A stretch of DNA of 64,000 bases from Mesorhizobium terrae. Lineage in GTDB: Bacteria > Pseudomonadota > Alphaproteobacteria > Rhizobiales > Rhizobiaceae. Each line of letters opens with the position of its first letter. The first letter of the stretch is position 1. Shown here in pieces: positions 26,562 through 35,846 of the stretch. The notes under the pieces are model-generated. The model did no database searches. It was not told the DNA's origin and was given only the letters and a program-made list of their open reading frames with translations. The position numbers and the translations under genes are program-made. Location of the stretch: contig NZ_CP044218.1 of the NCBI RefSeq assembly GCF_008727715.1, forward strand, positions 2,931,501 through 2,995,500, written 5' to 3'.

Positions 26562-26913
26562 CTTTCTTGCCCGGCGCTGTTTTCATCAGCCCCGGACGCG
26601 GATACGCGTCACAATTACCTTAAACTCACTCCGGGCACGAAAAGGCGCCCGATCGGACGAATCCGTCAGGGGAACGCGAAACCAATCGCGCCTTGCGCCG
26701 GAAAACACCGGAACATCAGGACTTTAGATGGTTCGCCGCGCCCCCGCGGAACGGCTGATTCGGGTTTAATTTAGCCTCTGCTGAATCCAACTTCAAACAG
26801 GATTTGACAGATTTGGATTCAGCGGACTCACAAATGCGACTCACCCGCGCATTTGCTGGGTTTTGCCATGCGCAACGCCTCGCCGATCGATGCCGGCGAG
26901 GCGCCGCATTGCG
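26562..26913. other. Non-coding region ahead of visN with three hairpins
   Basis: 352 bases without a credible gene. Three inverted repeats stand in a row. GCTGAATCCAA at 26780-26790 pairs with 26813-26823, with an inner TCAAA/TTTGA stem (26793-26797, 26803-26807). CAAATGCG at 26831-26838 pairs with 26848-26855. CGCCTCGCCG at 26876-26885 pairs with 26894-26903, just after the amidohydrolase stop. The last may end transcription of that gene on the minus strand, although no good T-run follows. The others could be regulator sites for visN. The visN promoter should lie here, but I cannot point to it. Confidence 0.5.
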
Positions 26914-27945
26914 TCAGCGGCCCTCGAAGCCGGTCAGCACGCCGACGGCGTTGACGCCGATCTCGTCGACGGCATAACCACCTTCCATGACGAACAGTGT
27001 CGGTAGGTTCAGCCTGGCGATGCGGGCGCCGATCTTCGGATAGTCGCCGCTCTTCAGCTTGAACTGGCTGATCGGGTCCTTTTCGAAAGTGTCGACGCCC
27101 AGCGAGACGACGACGACATCGGGTGCGTAGGCGGCGAGCTTGGCGCAGGCGTCTTCCAGCGCGGCGTTCCAGGCTTCCCAGGTCGTGCCGAAGGGAAGCG
27201 GGTAGTTGATGTTGAAGCCTTCGCCGGCGCCCTCGCCATCTTCGTCGGCATGGCCGAGGAAATAGGGGTACTCGACCATCGGATCGCCATGCAGGTTCAG
27301 CACCTGAACGTCTGCCCTGGCATAGAAGATTTCCTGCGTGCCGTTGCCGTGGTGGTAGTCGACATCGAGGATGGCGATGCGTTTGGCGCCCTGGTCGAGG
27401 AACCATTGCGCGGCGACTGCCGCGTTGTTGATGTAGCAATAGCCGCCCATGAAGCCGGCGCCGGCATGGTGGCCGGGCGGACGGCACAAGGCGAAGGCGG
27501 CGCGCTCGCCGTTCTTGACCAGCTTGGCGCCGGTCATGACGACGTCATAGGACGATTTGATCGCTTCCCAAGTGCCCTTCACGAAAGGTGCGCCGGCGTC
27601 GAAGGAATAATGGCCGAGCTTGCCGTCGAGCGTAGCCGGCACCACGTCGCCGCGCAGGCCGCGCGTCGGCCAGGTGTAAGGGATGGCCGAGCCGGAACGT
27701 CCAAGCGCCTCCCACTCCGGATAGACGGTCGGCAGGAAGTCGATGTAGTCGGCCTTGTGCACGCGCTTGGCGGCGGCGAGGTCGTGAACCTCCGGCGCCA
27801 GGATCGGCCCCAGCTTCTCGCTCTCGACCCGTGCCTTGATGATTTCGGCCCGGGACGGTTTCTCGAAGCCAGGCATGATCGCTCCCGACATCAGTTCCAT
27901 CGTGCCGGCGTGGCCGGCATGGAGCGGCGAATAGACAGTCTTCAT
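26914..27945 (-). CDS. aphA: Acetylpolyamine amidohydrolase (histone deacetylase family)
   Basis: 343 residues. The zinc-hydrolase motifs are CRPPGHHAG (tandem His), DVDYHHGNGTQEIFY (metal-binding Asp and His), LGVDTFEKDPIS (metal-binding Asp) and MEGGYAVDEIG. They match, nearly word for word, the pattern of the Mycoplana acetylpolyamine amidohydrolase, including the GYCYINNAAVAAQ stretch and the insert HGDPMVEYPYFLG. It would remove acetyl groups from N-acetylated polyamines or similar amides in the cytoplasm. It lies 24 bases downstream of a TetR regulator on the same strand and diverges from a polyamine-type ABC transporter, which supports the assignment. Confidence 0.85.
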   Translation of the reverse strand: MKTVYSPLHAGHAGTMELMSGAIMPGFEKPSRAEIIKARVESEKLGPILAPEVHDLAAAKRVHKADYIDFLPTVYPEWEALGRSGSAIPYTWPTRGLRGDVVPATLDGKLGHYSFDAGAPFVKGTWEAIKSSYDVVMTGAKLVKNGERAAFALCRPPGHHAGAGFMGGYCYINNAAVAAQWFLDQGAKRIAILDVDYHHGNGTQEIFYARADVQVLNLHGDPMVEYPYFLGHADEDGEGAGEGFNINYPLPFGTTWEAWNAALEDACAKLAAYAPDVVVVSLGVDTFEKDPISQFKLKSGDYPKIGARIARLNLPTLFVMEGGYAVDEIGVNAVGVLTGFEGR

Positions 27946-27969
27946 AAGGTTCCTTCCCTGGAATGGTTT

Positions 27970-28623
27970 TTAGTCGAGATCGAGATAGGGTGTGACCAGA
28001 GCGAGCCACATGATTTCCACGTCGTCCTGGATGAGATCGAAGGCCTTGCGGTCTCTCTTCAGGCCGACCAGCCGGCATACGTGCCCGACTTCCATCATCA
28101 AGACGCCCAGCCGGCCGGCGACCTCGTCCTTGAGGGCGGGGTTCACATGCTGCAGCCAGGCGGCGTAGAGGGCGATAATCCGCTCGTCATATTCGTTCTG
28201 GATCGGCCTCAGCTCGGCATTGCCGGTGATGGCCTCGATGACCGGCATCAGGCTGGCGTTGTCGAGATAAAGCCTGGACGTGTCGATGAAGAGTTCGCGC
28301 ACCTCCCGCCGGAAGGCGTCGCGGTCGGTCGGTCGTGGTGCCTCGATGCGTTTTGCGATCACTTCCGGAAACGCGCCCAGCCAGCGCCGTGCGAGATCCA
28401 GAAGAATAGCTTCCTTGTTGGGATAATATTGGTAGACCGAGCCGACCGACAAACCGGCGCGCTGCGCAATGGCAAGCGTCGTCGGTGTCTTGGTTCCCTG
28501 TTCTCGCGTCAAGATCAGCGCAGCATCGAGAATCCTGTCCACGACTTTGCTCGACCGCTCCTGCCGCGGCTGCTTGCGGGGCTCGAGCGCAATCCTGGTT
28601 TTCCGTTTGAGATCGCGATTCAC
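27970..28623 (-). CDS. TetR-family transcriptional regulator
   Basis: 217 residues from GTG 28623, which has a GGGGG sequence nine bases upstream; longer in-frame starts exist up to 28728 but add non-conserved sequence. The TetR helix-turn-helix reads VVDRILDAALILTREQGTKTPTTLAIAQRAGLSVGSVYQYYPNKEAILLDL. The C-terminal ligand domain (about 150 residues) is of the QacR/AcrR-like type. It is followed on the same strand by aphA and faces the amidohydrolase/ABC transporter operon. A palindrome at 28707-28730 is a likely operator, so it probably controls both directions. Confidence 0.9.
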   Translation of the reverse strand: MNRDLKRKTRIALEPRKQPRQERSSKVVDRILDAALILTREQGTKTPTTLAIAQRAGLSVGSVYQYYPNKEAILLDLARRWLGAFPEVIAKRIEAPRPTDRDAFRREVRELFIDTSRLYLDNASLMPVIEAITGNAELRPIQNEYDERIIALYAAWLQHVNPALKDEVAGRLGVLMMEVGHVCRLVGLKRDRKAFDLIQDDVEIMWLALVTPYLDLD

Positions 28624-28706
28624 TGCTCGAATCCCCCATCCTCCGCTAGCTCTCACCACACGCGAAGGGTGCTGTCCACAATGCATTCCAAAAACCGCGT
28701 ATTGAC

Positions 28707-28730
28707 AAACGCGAATAATTAGTCGCATTT
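28707..28730. promoter_or_regulatory. Candidate TetR operator in the divergent promoter
   Basis: AAACGCGA (28707-28714) and TCGCATTT (28723-28730) form an inverted repeat, seven of eight pairs matching, centred on TAATTA (28716-28721). A TTGACA hexamer (28702-28707) abuts it, a possible -35 element for the plus-strand operon. It sits about 85 bases ahead of the TetR start. Typical for an autoregulating TetR repressor; binding is inferred. Confidence 0.55.
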
Positions 28731-28881
28731 TTTCATCACGCTGTCTTTAGGGAAACCAGGGGAATTCCGAGGGCGGCGGACTGGCATCAGCTTTCCGTCT
28801 CACAACGTCGTTCCAGCGGAGCGGTCGGTCGTGGAACAGTAGGCTGGGCAGTCTAGGTCAGTCACAAAGCGCGGAGCTGCG

Positions 28882-30567
28882 ATGTCTGTCACGGGTACGG
28901 TTCGTCAAGCCGATCTGATCGTCTTCAATGGTCGTGTCCTGACCATGGATGACGATCTGCCAGCCGCCGAAGCCGTTGCCGTGAAGGATGGCGCTATCCT
29001 TGCCGTCGGCAGCCGCGCTGCCATCGAGGCGCTCAAGGGGCCGGCCACGAAAGTCATCGACGCCAAGGGCGGTTCGGTGATCCCCGGTTTCATCGAAGCG
29101 CATATGCATCTCTTTTCCGGCGCCGCCGAACTGGCGCATCTGCAGCTCATCGGCGTGCACGGGTTCGACGCGTTGCGTGACGCGGTCCGTGCCTATGCGG
29201 CCAAGCGCCCCGATGCGCCGATGCTGGTCGCGCAGTCGGCCGATTACACCATTCTCGGCGATGAACGCGTCACCCGGCATCATCTCGACGCAATCCTGCC
29301 CGACCGGCCGTTCTGCATGGCCGCGCCCGACCACCATACGATGTGGGCCAACACCAAGGCGCTTGAAGCCGCCGGCGTGCTGCATGGCCGCGCGCTCGGA
29401 CCCGGCAACGAGATCGTCATGGGCGAGGACGGGCTAGCCGAGGGCGAATTGCGCGAAGGCGAGGCCTTTGGCCCGGTGCTGGCGCTGGCCGACGAGGAAC
29501 GCGTGCGGCTCGGCCTGTCGACCGGCGGCGAGCCCGATCCCGCGCCGACGCCCGCGCAGCGCGCCGCCGACCGCGACATCATGCGGCGCGGCCTTGCCTG
29601 GTGCGCCGAACACGGCATCACCTCGATCCAGAACATGGATGGCAATCTCTACCAGCTCGAACTGCTGGCCGAGATCGAGGCCGAGGAAGGGCTCTCCTGT
29701 CGTGTCAAGATGCCCTTCCATTTCAAGAATTTCATGAAGCTCGAGATGCTGGAAAAGGCGTCGACAATGGCCACGCGATACGACAGCGAATGGCTGTCGT
29801 CGCGCATGGTCAAGGTTTTCTACGACGGCGTGCTGGACTCCTGGACCGCCGTGATGGTCGAGCCCTACGCCGATCGTCTCGACTGGGTCGGCGAACCGCT
29901 GTTCACGCCGGCCGAGTTCAAGGAACTGGCCGTCGCCATCGATGCGCGTGGATTGCAGATCGCGGTGCATGCGATCGGGGATGGCGCGGTCAATGCCGTG
30001 CTCGACGGCTACGAAGCCGCCGCCAAGGCCAATGGCAAGCGCGACAGCCGCCACCGCATCGAGCATATCGAGGTGGTCGCGCCGACGGACGTGCCGCGTT
30101 TCTCCGAACTCGGCGTCATTGCCTCAATGCAGCCTCCGCATCCTCCGGGCGCGATGGATTTCCCGCTGGAGCCGACCGTGTCGCGCATCGGCAAGGCGCG
30201 CTGGCCGCTGAGCTATGCCTGGCGCACGCTGAAGAGCGCCGGCGCCCATGTCGTGTTTGCTTCCGACTGGCCGGTCGCCTCGATCGATCCGATCCGTGGC
30301 ATGCAGGCGGCGATGCTGCGCAAGCCGTGGGCCGAAGGCGACCCGGACCAGAGTTTCTCGCTGATGGAATCGCTTGCGGCCTACACGGTCGAGGGCGCCC
30401 ATGCCGAGTTCACGGAGCACCGAAAGGGCAGGCTGAAGGAAGGCTTCATGGCCGACCTTGTGGTGCTCTCGCACGATATCGAAGCGGTGGAACCGCGCCA
30501 GCTGCACGAGGTGCGGCCGGCGGTCACCATCTGCGGAGGTAAGGTCACCTATCAGGTCGCAAGCTGA
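28882..30567 (+). CDS. Amidohydrolase family protein, YtcJ-like
   Basis: 561 residues. The metal-dependent amidohydrolase barrel is shown by [12 protein letters not shown] (first HxH), [35 protein letters not shown] and [14 protein letters not shown] (final Asp), in the order of the YtcJ/Amidohydro_3 group. The N- and C-terminal strands ([38 protein letters not shown]) form the small beta domain. Substrates in this group are mostly unknown; a deacylation or amide cleavage of the compound imported by the adjacent transporter is an inference. No signal peptide, so it acts in the cytoplasm. It leads the plus-strand operon opposite tetR-aphA. Confidence 0.88.
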   Translation: MSVTGTVRQADLIVFNGRVLTMDDDLPAAEAVAVKDGAILAVGSRAAIEALKGPATKVIDAKGGSVIPGFIEAHMHLFSGAAELAHLQLIGVHGFDALRDAVRAYAAKRPDAPMLVAQSADYTILGDERVTRHHLDAILPDRPFCMAAPDHHTMWANTKALEAAGVLHGRALGPGNEIVMGEDGLAEGELREGEAFGPVLALADEERVRLGLSTGGEPDPAPTPAQRAADRDIMRRGLAWCAEHGITSIQNMDGNLYQLELLAEIEAEEGLSCRVKMPFHFKNFMKLEMLEKASTMATRYDSEWLSSRMVKVFYDGVLDSWTAVMVEPYADRLDWVGEPLFTPAEFKELAVAIDARGLQIAVHAIGDGAVNAVLDGYEAAAKANGKRDSRHRIEHIEVVAPTDVPRFSELGVIASMQPPHPPGAMDFPLEPTVSRIGKARWPLSYAWRTLKSAGAHVVFASDWPVASIDPIRGMQAAMLRKPWAEGDPDQSFSLMESLAAYTVEGAHAEFTEHRKGRLKEGFMADLVVLSHDIEAVEPRQLHEVRPAVTICGGKVTYQVAS

Positions 30568-30697
30568 ACATTCGTTTCGCTTCCTGAACTGGTATTCAAT
30601 GCGATTGTTGCCAAGCGTGGCGGCTTGTGGTGACAATCTGAGACAGAAAAAGAAGCCTGCTTTCGAGGGCAGGCCGAGAACAAAAAGAGGGGTTTGC

Positions 30698-31795
30698 GTG
30701 CCGGAACAACCGGGTAAGAACGCGATCGAAGTCCGTGATGTACGGAAAGTCTTCGGTTCTGGGGAAGCGGCGGTTGCCGCGTTGGACACGGTCTCAGTAT
30801 CGATCCGGGAAAACGAGTTTTTCACGCTGTTGGGGCCGTCGGGCTGCGGAAAGACGACGCTGCTCAGGCTGATCGCCGGCTTCGACTATCCGAGCGCCGG
30901 CGAGATCCAGCTCTATGGCGACAACATCGCGCTGCTGCCGCCGTTCAAGCGGCCGGTCAACACTGTTTTCCAGAGCTATGCGCTGTTCCCGCACATGACG
31001 GTGGCGCAGAATATCGGCTTCGGCCTGGAGATGCTGCGTAAGCCAAAGGCCGAGATCAAGGCGCGCGTCGCCGAGATGCTGAAGCTGGTGCGCATGGAGC
31101 ATCTGGCCTCGCGGCGCACCAGCCAGATTTCCGGCGGTCAGCAGCAGCGCGTGGCGCTGGCACGCGCGCTGGCGCCGCAGCCGAAAGTGCTGCTTCTCGA
31201 CGAGCCGCTTTCGGCGCTCGACTACAAGCTGCGCAAGGAAATGCAGATCGAACTGAAGCGGCTGCAGAACCAGACCGGCATCACCTTCATCTTCGTCACC
31301 CACGACCAGGAAGAAGCGCTGACCATGTCCGACCGCATCGCGGTGATGTCGTCGGGCAAGATCCTGCAGGTGGGTTCACCCTGGGACATCTATGACAAGC
31401 CGGCCGACCGGTTCGTCGCCGACTTCATCGGCGAGACCAATTTCCTGACCGCGTCGATCGCCGGCGTGGAAAACGGCAGGGCACGCGCGACGCTCAAATC
31501 GGGTGCCACCATCATGGCCAGCGTTGCCGACGGCTTCCAGCCGAAGGGCGAGGCGACCGTCGTGGTGCGGCCCGAACATGCGAAGCTCGTCAAGGGCAAG
31601 GGCGAGCTTTCGGGCACGGTCGAGAACATCGTCTATTTCGGCACCGACACGCACATCCATTTGCGGCTCGACGGCAGCGACGACCTCTTCATCGTGCGCC
31701 AGCAGAATGCGCGCAGCGCCAGCTGCGGCTTCGAGACGGGCGAGAAGGCGGGCATCTCTATCAGCGACGACGCAGCACAAGTGTTGAGGGACTGA
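30698..31795 (+). CDS. ABC transporter ATP-binding protein, polyamine type
   Basis: 365 residues from GTG 30698, preceded by AGAGGGG; longer readings into the upstream region add no conserved residues. Walker [10 protein letters not shown], signature [15 protein letters not shown], Walker [12 protein letters not shown] and the His loop [14 protein letters not shown] are intact. A C-terminal TOBE domain (about residues 275-360) is present, as in PotA/PotG. It powers the uptake system encoded by the next four genes. Its stop overlaps the first permease by one base (TGATG). Confidence 0.93.
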   Translation: MPEQPGKNAIEVRDVRKVFGSGEAAVAALDTVSVSIRENEFFTLLGPSGCGKTTLLRLIAGFDYPSAGEIQLYGDNIALLPPFKRPVNTVFQSYALFPHMTVAQNIGFGLEMLRKPKAEIKARVAEMLKLVRMEHLASRRTSQISGGQQQRVALARALAPQPKVLLLDEPLSALDYKLRKEMQIELKRLQNQTGITFIFVTHDQEEALTMSDRIAVMSSGKILQVGSPWDIYDKPADRFVADFIGETNFLTASIAGVENGRARATLKSGATIMASVADGFQPKGEATVVVRPEHAKLVKGKGELSGTVENIVYFGTDTHIHLRLDGSDDLFIVRQQNARSASCGFETGEKAGISISDDAAQVLRD

Positions 31796-32715
31796 TGGCC
31801 ACCGCCGAGGAAATCGCCAAGGCGGCCGACCGGCGCGACGTTCGCAACCGCTGGTACCTTACGACGCCTGCCTTGCTCACCATCTTTTTCGCCGCGGTCG
31901 GCCCGTTGGCCATCGTGCTCGTCTATTCCTTCCTCACGCCCGGCCCCTATGGCGACGTGAAGTGGCAGTTCTCGACCGACGCCTGGGTGTCGGTGCTGTT
32001 CGAGCGCGACATCTTCGACGACACGCTGTCGCTGGCTGCCGCCCATATCAGCATCTTCTGGCGCTCGGTGAAGCTGGCGGTCATCACCACGCTCGCCACC
32101 TTGGCGCTCGGCTTCCCGACGGCCTATTTCATGGCCACGCGCAGCGAGAAGACGCGTGACCTGTGGCTGTTCCTGATCACCATCCCGTTCTGGACGAACC
32201 TTCTGATCCGCACCTTCGCGGTGCTGCAGATCATCCGCAACGAAGGCATCGTCAACACCATCCTGTTGAAGCTCGGCATCATCTCGGCGCCGATCCAGAT
32301 CCTCTACACCGACGTCGCGATCCTGATCGGCATGGCCTATGTCTATCTGCCGCTGATGGTGCTGCCGGTCTACGCCTCGATGGAAAAGCTCGACTTCCGT
32401 CTGGTCGAGGCGGGCTACGATCTCTACGCCTCGCGCTGGCAGGTGCTGCGCCGCATCATCTTCCCGCTGGTCAAGCCCGGCGTCATCGCCGGCTCGATCC
32501 TGGTCTTCATCCCGGCCATCGGCGCCTATGTGACGCCGAGCGTGCTCGGCGGCGGCAAGAACATGATGCTGTCCAACCTGATCGAGCTGCAATTCGGTCA
32601 GGGCCGCAACTGGCCGCTGGGCTCGGCGCTGTCGATCACGGTCATGTTCATCGTCATGGCGGCGCTCCTGGTTTACGTGCGCAACGCCGGCTCGCAGGAG
32701 GTGCGGCATGGCTAA
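31795..32715 (+). CDS. ABC transporter permease, PotB/PotH type
   Basis: 306 residues with six membrane helices. The first (TPALLTIFFAAVGPLAIVLVYSFL) is followed by a large periplasmic loop. The coupling EAA motif is EAGYDLYASRWQVLRRIIFPLVKPGV. The order ATPase-permease-permease-binding protein and the loop sequence fit spermidine/putrescine transporters. It overlaps the second permease by eight bases. Confidence 0.92.
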   Translation: MATAEEIAKAADRRDVRNRWYLTTPALLTIFFAAVGPLAIVLVYSFLTPGPYGDVKWQFSTDAWVSVLFERDIFDDTLSLAAAHISIFWRSVKLAVITTLATLALGFPTAYFMATRSEKTRDLWLFLITIPFWTNLLIRTFAVLQIIRNEGIVNTILLKLGIISAPIQILYTDVAILIGMAYVYLPLMVLPVYASMEKLDFRLVEAGYDLYASRWQVLRRIIFPLVKPGVIAGSILVFIPAIGAYVTPSVLGGGKNMMLSNLIELQFGQGRNWPLGSALSITVMFIVMAALLVYVRNAGSQEVRHG

Positions 32716-33508
32716 GAGCTTCTCCATTCGCCACCAGCCGGGCTTCACCACGATCGCCGCCGTGTGCTTCGTGGCGCTCTACCTGCCGATCATCGTGCTG
32801 GTGGTCTACGCCTTCAACGAGGCACCCTCGACGTCGGAATGGGGCGGCTTCTCGCTGAAGTGGTTCCAGTCGGCCTCGCAGAACGCGCAGGTGATCGATG
32901 CCACGCTGCGCTCCTTCCAGATCGCGGCTGTGGCCGCCACGCTCGCCACCATCGCGGCGACCATGGCGGCCTTGGCCACCACCCGCACGCCGCCCTATCC
33001 GGGGCTGACCTTCAAATATGCGATGATCAACCAGCCGCTGATGGTGCCGGAAATCGTCACCGGCGTGGCGCTGCTGATCTTCTTCTCGCGCATCAAGATC
33101 TTCACCGGCTATTCGGGCCTGGGTTACCTGATCGCCGCGCATACGGCGTTCTGCATTCCCTTTGCCTATCTGCCGATCCGCGCGCGACTGGAAAATATGG
33201 ACCTGTCGCTGGAACGCGCGGCGGCCGATCTCTACGCCACGCCCTGGCAGGCCTTCCGCCGCATCACGCTGCCGCTGCTCTGGCCCGGCATCCTCGCCGG
33301 CCTGATGCTCGCCTTCGTCATTTCGCTCGACGACGTCGTCATCACCGAATTCGTCAAGTCGGGCGGCCAGGACACGTTGCCAACTTACATGCTCGGCCAG
33401 ATCCGCCGCGGCATCACCCCTGAAATCAACGCGATCTCGACGGCCTTCCTGCTGCTGTCGGTCATCATCGTCACGTTGTTCTTCTTCGTCAGCAGGAAAC
33501 GCGACTAG
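32708..33508 (+). CDS. ABC transporter permease, PotC/PotI type
   Basis: 266 residues with six membrane helices, starting TIAAVCFVALYLPIIVLVVYAFNEAPSTSEWGGFSLKWF, a PotC-like opening. The EAA motif reads ERAAADLYATPWQAFRRITLPLLWPGI, and LDDVVITEFVKSGGQDTLPTYM is the usual late motif of the PotC family. It pairs with the preceding permease to form the channel. Confidence 0.93.
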   Translation: MAKSFSIRHQPGFTTIAAVCFVALYLPIIVLVVYAFNEAPSTSEWGGFSLKWFQSASQNAQVIDATLRSFQIAAVAATLATIAATMAALATTRTPPYPGLTFKYAMINQPLMVPEIVTGVALLIFFSRIKIFTGYSGLGYLIAAHTAFCIPFAYLPIRARLENMDLSLERAAADLYATPWQAFRRITLPLLWPGILAGLMLAFVISLDDVVITEFVKSGGQDTLPTYMLGQIRRGITPEINAISTAFLLLSVIIVTLFFFVSRKRD

Positions 33509-33540
33509 GCCTAAACCAACCAAAAAAATGGGAGACTGAA

Positions 33541-34575
33541 ATGAACTGGAAGACAACCGCGACAGCCGTCGGGCTGGCGCTGATGGCCTCGACGGGCCTC
33601 GCCCGCGCCGAGGGCGCGCTCAACATCTACAACTGGGGCAATTACATCAGCCCCGACATGATCAAGAAGTTCGAGAAGCAGTACAACGTCAAGGTCACCG
33701 TCACCGACTACGATTCCAACGACACCGCACTCGCCAAGGTGCGTCAGGGCGGCACCGGTTTCGACATCGCCATCCCCTCGCAGACCTTCATCCCGATCTG
33801 GATCAAGGAAGGTCTCATCCAGGAGACCGATCCCGGCAAGATGGCGAACTTCAAGAACGTGGCGCCGGAATGGGCCAATCCCGATTTCGATCCCGGCCGC
33901 AAATACACCGTGCCATGGGCCTGGGGCACGATCGGCGTGGTCGTCAACACCGACGCCTACAAGGGCCCGGCCAACAGCTGGGGCATCGTCTTCAACACGC
34001 CTGACGAGCTGAAGGGCAAGGTCAATGTCGTTCCCGAGATGAACGACGTCATCTTCGCCGCCATCAAATATGTCGGCGGCAAGCAGTGCACCGACGACAA
34101 GGCGGTGCTGAAGAAGGTGCGCGACACGCTCGTCGCCGCCAAGCCGAACTGGATCGCGATGGAATACAACACCATCGAGAAGATGGGCGCCGGCGACTTC
34201 AAGGCCACCAGCGACTGGAACGGCTCGGCGCTGCGCCAGCGGCTGGCCAACCCGGCCATCCACTACAACTATCCGAAGGAAGGCTACGGCCTGTGGAGCG
34301 ACAACGTCGTCGTTCTGAAGGAAGCCAAGAACGTCGAGAACGCCAAGCTGTTCCAGAACTTCATGATGGATCCGGAAAACGCGGCGCTGAACTCGGCCTT
34401 CCACCGCTATGCCAACGGCATTGCCGGTTCGGAGAAGTTCATGCCCGCCGACATGAAGGACGCGCCGGAAGTCAACATCCCGGCCGACGTGAAGTCGCTG
34501 GGCGAACTGCAGCACCTCTGCGCGCCGGAAATCCAGGACATCTACTCGAAGATCTGGACCGAGCTGCAGAAGTAA
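33541..34575 (+). CDS. Polyamine-type periplasmic binding protein, copy 1
   Basis: 344 residues. Signal peptide with cleavage after ARA (residue ~22), then EGALNIYNWGNYISPDMIKKFEKQYNVKVTVTDYDSNDTALAKV, the PotD/PotF opening. Motifs such as VPWAWGTIGVVVNTDAYKG and FQNFMMDPENAALNSAFHRYANGI continue the family. It captures the substrate for the upstream permeases. A close paralogue follows 121 bases later; by eye about three quarters of residues agree. The conserved acidic and aromatic residues of polyamine binding proteins cannot be assigned securely without alignment, so the exact ligand is open. Confidence 0.92.
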   Translation: MNWKTTATAVGLALMASTGLARAEGALNIYNWGNYISPDMIKKFEKQYNVKVTVTDYDSNDTALAKVRQGGTGFDIAIPSQTFIPIWIKEGLIQETDPGKMANFKNVAPEWANPDFDPGRKYTVPWAWGTIGVVVNTDAYKGPANSWGIVFNTPDELKGKVNVVPEMNDVIFAAIKYVGGKQCTDDKAVLKKVRDTLVAAKPNWIAMEYNTIEKMGAGDFKATSDWNGSALRQRLANPAIHYNYPKEGYGLWSDNVVVLKEAKNVENAKLFQNFMMDPENAALNSAFHRYANGIAGSEKFMPADMKDAPEVNIPADVKSLGELQHLCAPEIQDIYSKIWTELQK

Positions 34576-34604
34576 GCTTCGCAGCCAGCCTACCCGACAT
34601 GACG

Positions 34605-34634
34605 AACCCGGGACCGATGAAATCGGTCCCGGTT
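34605..34634 (+). other. Intercistronic hairpin between the two binding-protein genes
   Basis: A stem of 13 pairs (34605-34618 with 34622-34634, one bulged C) closes a three-base loop, 30 bases after the first binding-protein stop. It is followed by CACACCCCTTTTG, a short delayed T-run. It may reduce read-through or protect the upstream mRNA, which would raise the level of binding protein copy 1. Confidence 0.6.
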
Positions 34635-34696
34635 GTCACACCCCTTTTGCCCGAAGCAGGCAGAAAACACCGCAACCAAGAAAAAGGAGCCCTGCC

Positions 34697-35731
34697 ATGA
34701 ATTCGAGATTGTTCGCCGCGACGGCGGCATTGGCGCTCGTTGCCGCGACCGGCTTCGCCCGCGCCGAGGGCGAGCTCAACATCTACAATTGGGGCAACTA
34801 CACCAACCCCGACGTGATCAAGAAGTTCGAGGAAAAGTACAAGGTCAAGGTCACCATCACCGACTACGATTCCAACGACACCGCGCTCGCCAAGGTGCGC
34901 CAGGGCGGTTCCGGTTTCGACATCGCGGTGCCGTCGCAGACGCATCTGCCGATCTGGATCCAGGAAGGCCTGCTCTTGGAAACCAATCCGGGCGGCATGG
35001 AGAATTTCAAGAACATCGCCCCGGAATGGGCCAATCCCGATTTCGACCCCGCCCGCAAATATTCGGTGCCATGGGCCTGGGGCACGGTCGGTATCGTCGT
35101 CAACAGCGACACCTACAAGGGCGACATCAACACCTGGGACATCGTCTTCAAGACGCCGGACGAGCTGAAGGGCAAGGTTAACGTCGTTCCGGAAATGAAG
35201 GACGTGATGACCGCCGCCATCCGCTATGTCGGCGGCGAGCAGTGCACGGCCGACAAGGAAGTGCTGAAGAAGGTGCGCGACCTTCTGGTGGCGGCCAAGC
35301 CGAACTGGATCGCCATGGAATATGGCGCCATCGACAAGATGGGCGCCGGCGACTTCAAGGGCTCGACCACATGGAACGGCGCCGGCCTGCGCATGCGCCT
35401 GGCGCATCCGCAGATCCACTACGGCTATCCGAAGGAAGGCTTCACCTACTGGTCCGACAACGTGGTCGTCCTGAAGGACGCCAAGAACGTCGAGAACGCC
35501 AAGCTGTTCCAGAACTTCATCATGGACCCGGAAGTTGCCGCAGGGCTTTCCGCCTATCACCGCTACGCCAATGGCGTTGCCGGCTCGGAGAAGTTCATGC
35601 CGGCCGAGATGCGCGACGCGCCCGAGATCGTGGTGCCGGCCGAGGCCAAGCCGCACGGCACGATGGCGTTGATGTGCTCGGAAGAAGCCGACGCGCTCTA
35701 CAAGAAGATCTGGACCGAACTGCGCAAGTAA
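34697..35731 (+). CDS. Polyamine-type periplasmic binding protein, copy 2
   Basis: 344 residues, same length as copy 1 and aligned to it without gaps. Signal peptide cleaved after ARA, then EGELNIYNWGNYTNPDVIKKFEEKYKVKVTITDYDSNDTALAKV. Differences cluster in the ligand-facing middle and in the last 40 residues (for example HGTMALMCSEEADALYKKIWTELRK). AAGGAG ribosome site ahead of the ATG. A tandem duplication with divergence is the simplest explanation; the two copies could widen the range of substrates for one permease. Confidence 0.92.
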   Translation: MNSRLFAATAALALVAATGFARAEGELNIYNWGNYTNPDVIKKFEEKYKVKVTITDYDSNDTALAKVRQGGSGFDIAVPSQTHLPIWIQEGLLLETNPGGMENFKNIAPEWANPDFDPARKYSVPWAWGTVGIVVNSDTYKGDINTWDIVFKTPDELKGKVNVVPEMKDVMTAAIRYVGGEQCTADKEVLKKVRDLLVAAKPNWIAMEYGAIDKMGAGDFKGSTTWNGAGLRMRLAHPQIHYGYPKEGFTYWSDNVVVLKDAKNVENAKLFQNFIMDPEVAAGLSAYHRYANGVAGSEKFMPAEMRDAPEIVVPAEAKPHGTMALMCSEEADALYKKIWTELRK

Positions 35732-35739
35732 GTGGTCCT

Positions 35740-35769
35740 GTCGTCCGGCGGCAATAGCCGCCGGACGAC
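35740..35769 (+). terminator. Long perfect hairpin after binding protein copy 2
   Basis: A perfect 13-base-pair stem (GTCGTCCGGCGGC at 35740-35752 with 35757-35769) and four-base AATA loop stand nine bases after the stop codon. No T-run follows, so it may stabilise the mRNA end or attenuate rather than fully terminate. Confidence 0.55.
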
Positions 35770-35846
35770 CTGCCCGGCGCTGACGAGCATAGTCGGCACC
35801 GGCCATTGAACGACAAGTTTAGAGAATGTCGCAGGAGGCGCTTCTC

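Noticed and set aside
30458..30697. N-terminal extension of the ABC ATPase to give 445 residues
   Set aside because: The extra 80 residues overlap the amidohydrolase gene and resemble no ATPase; a GTG with a good ribosome site starts the conserved part.
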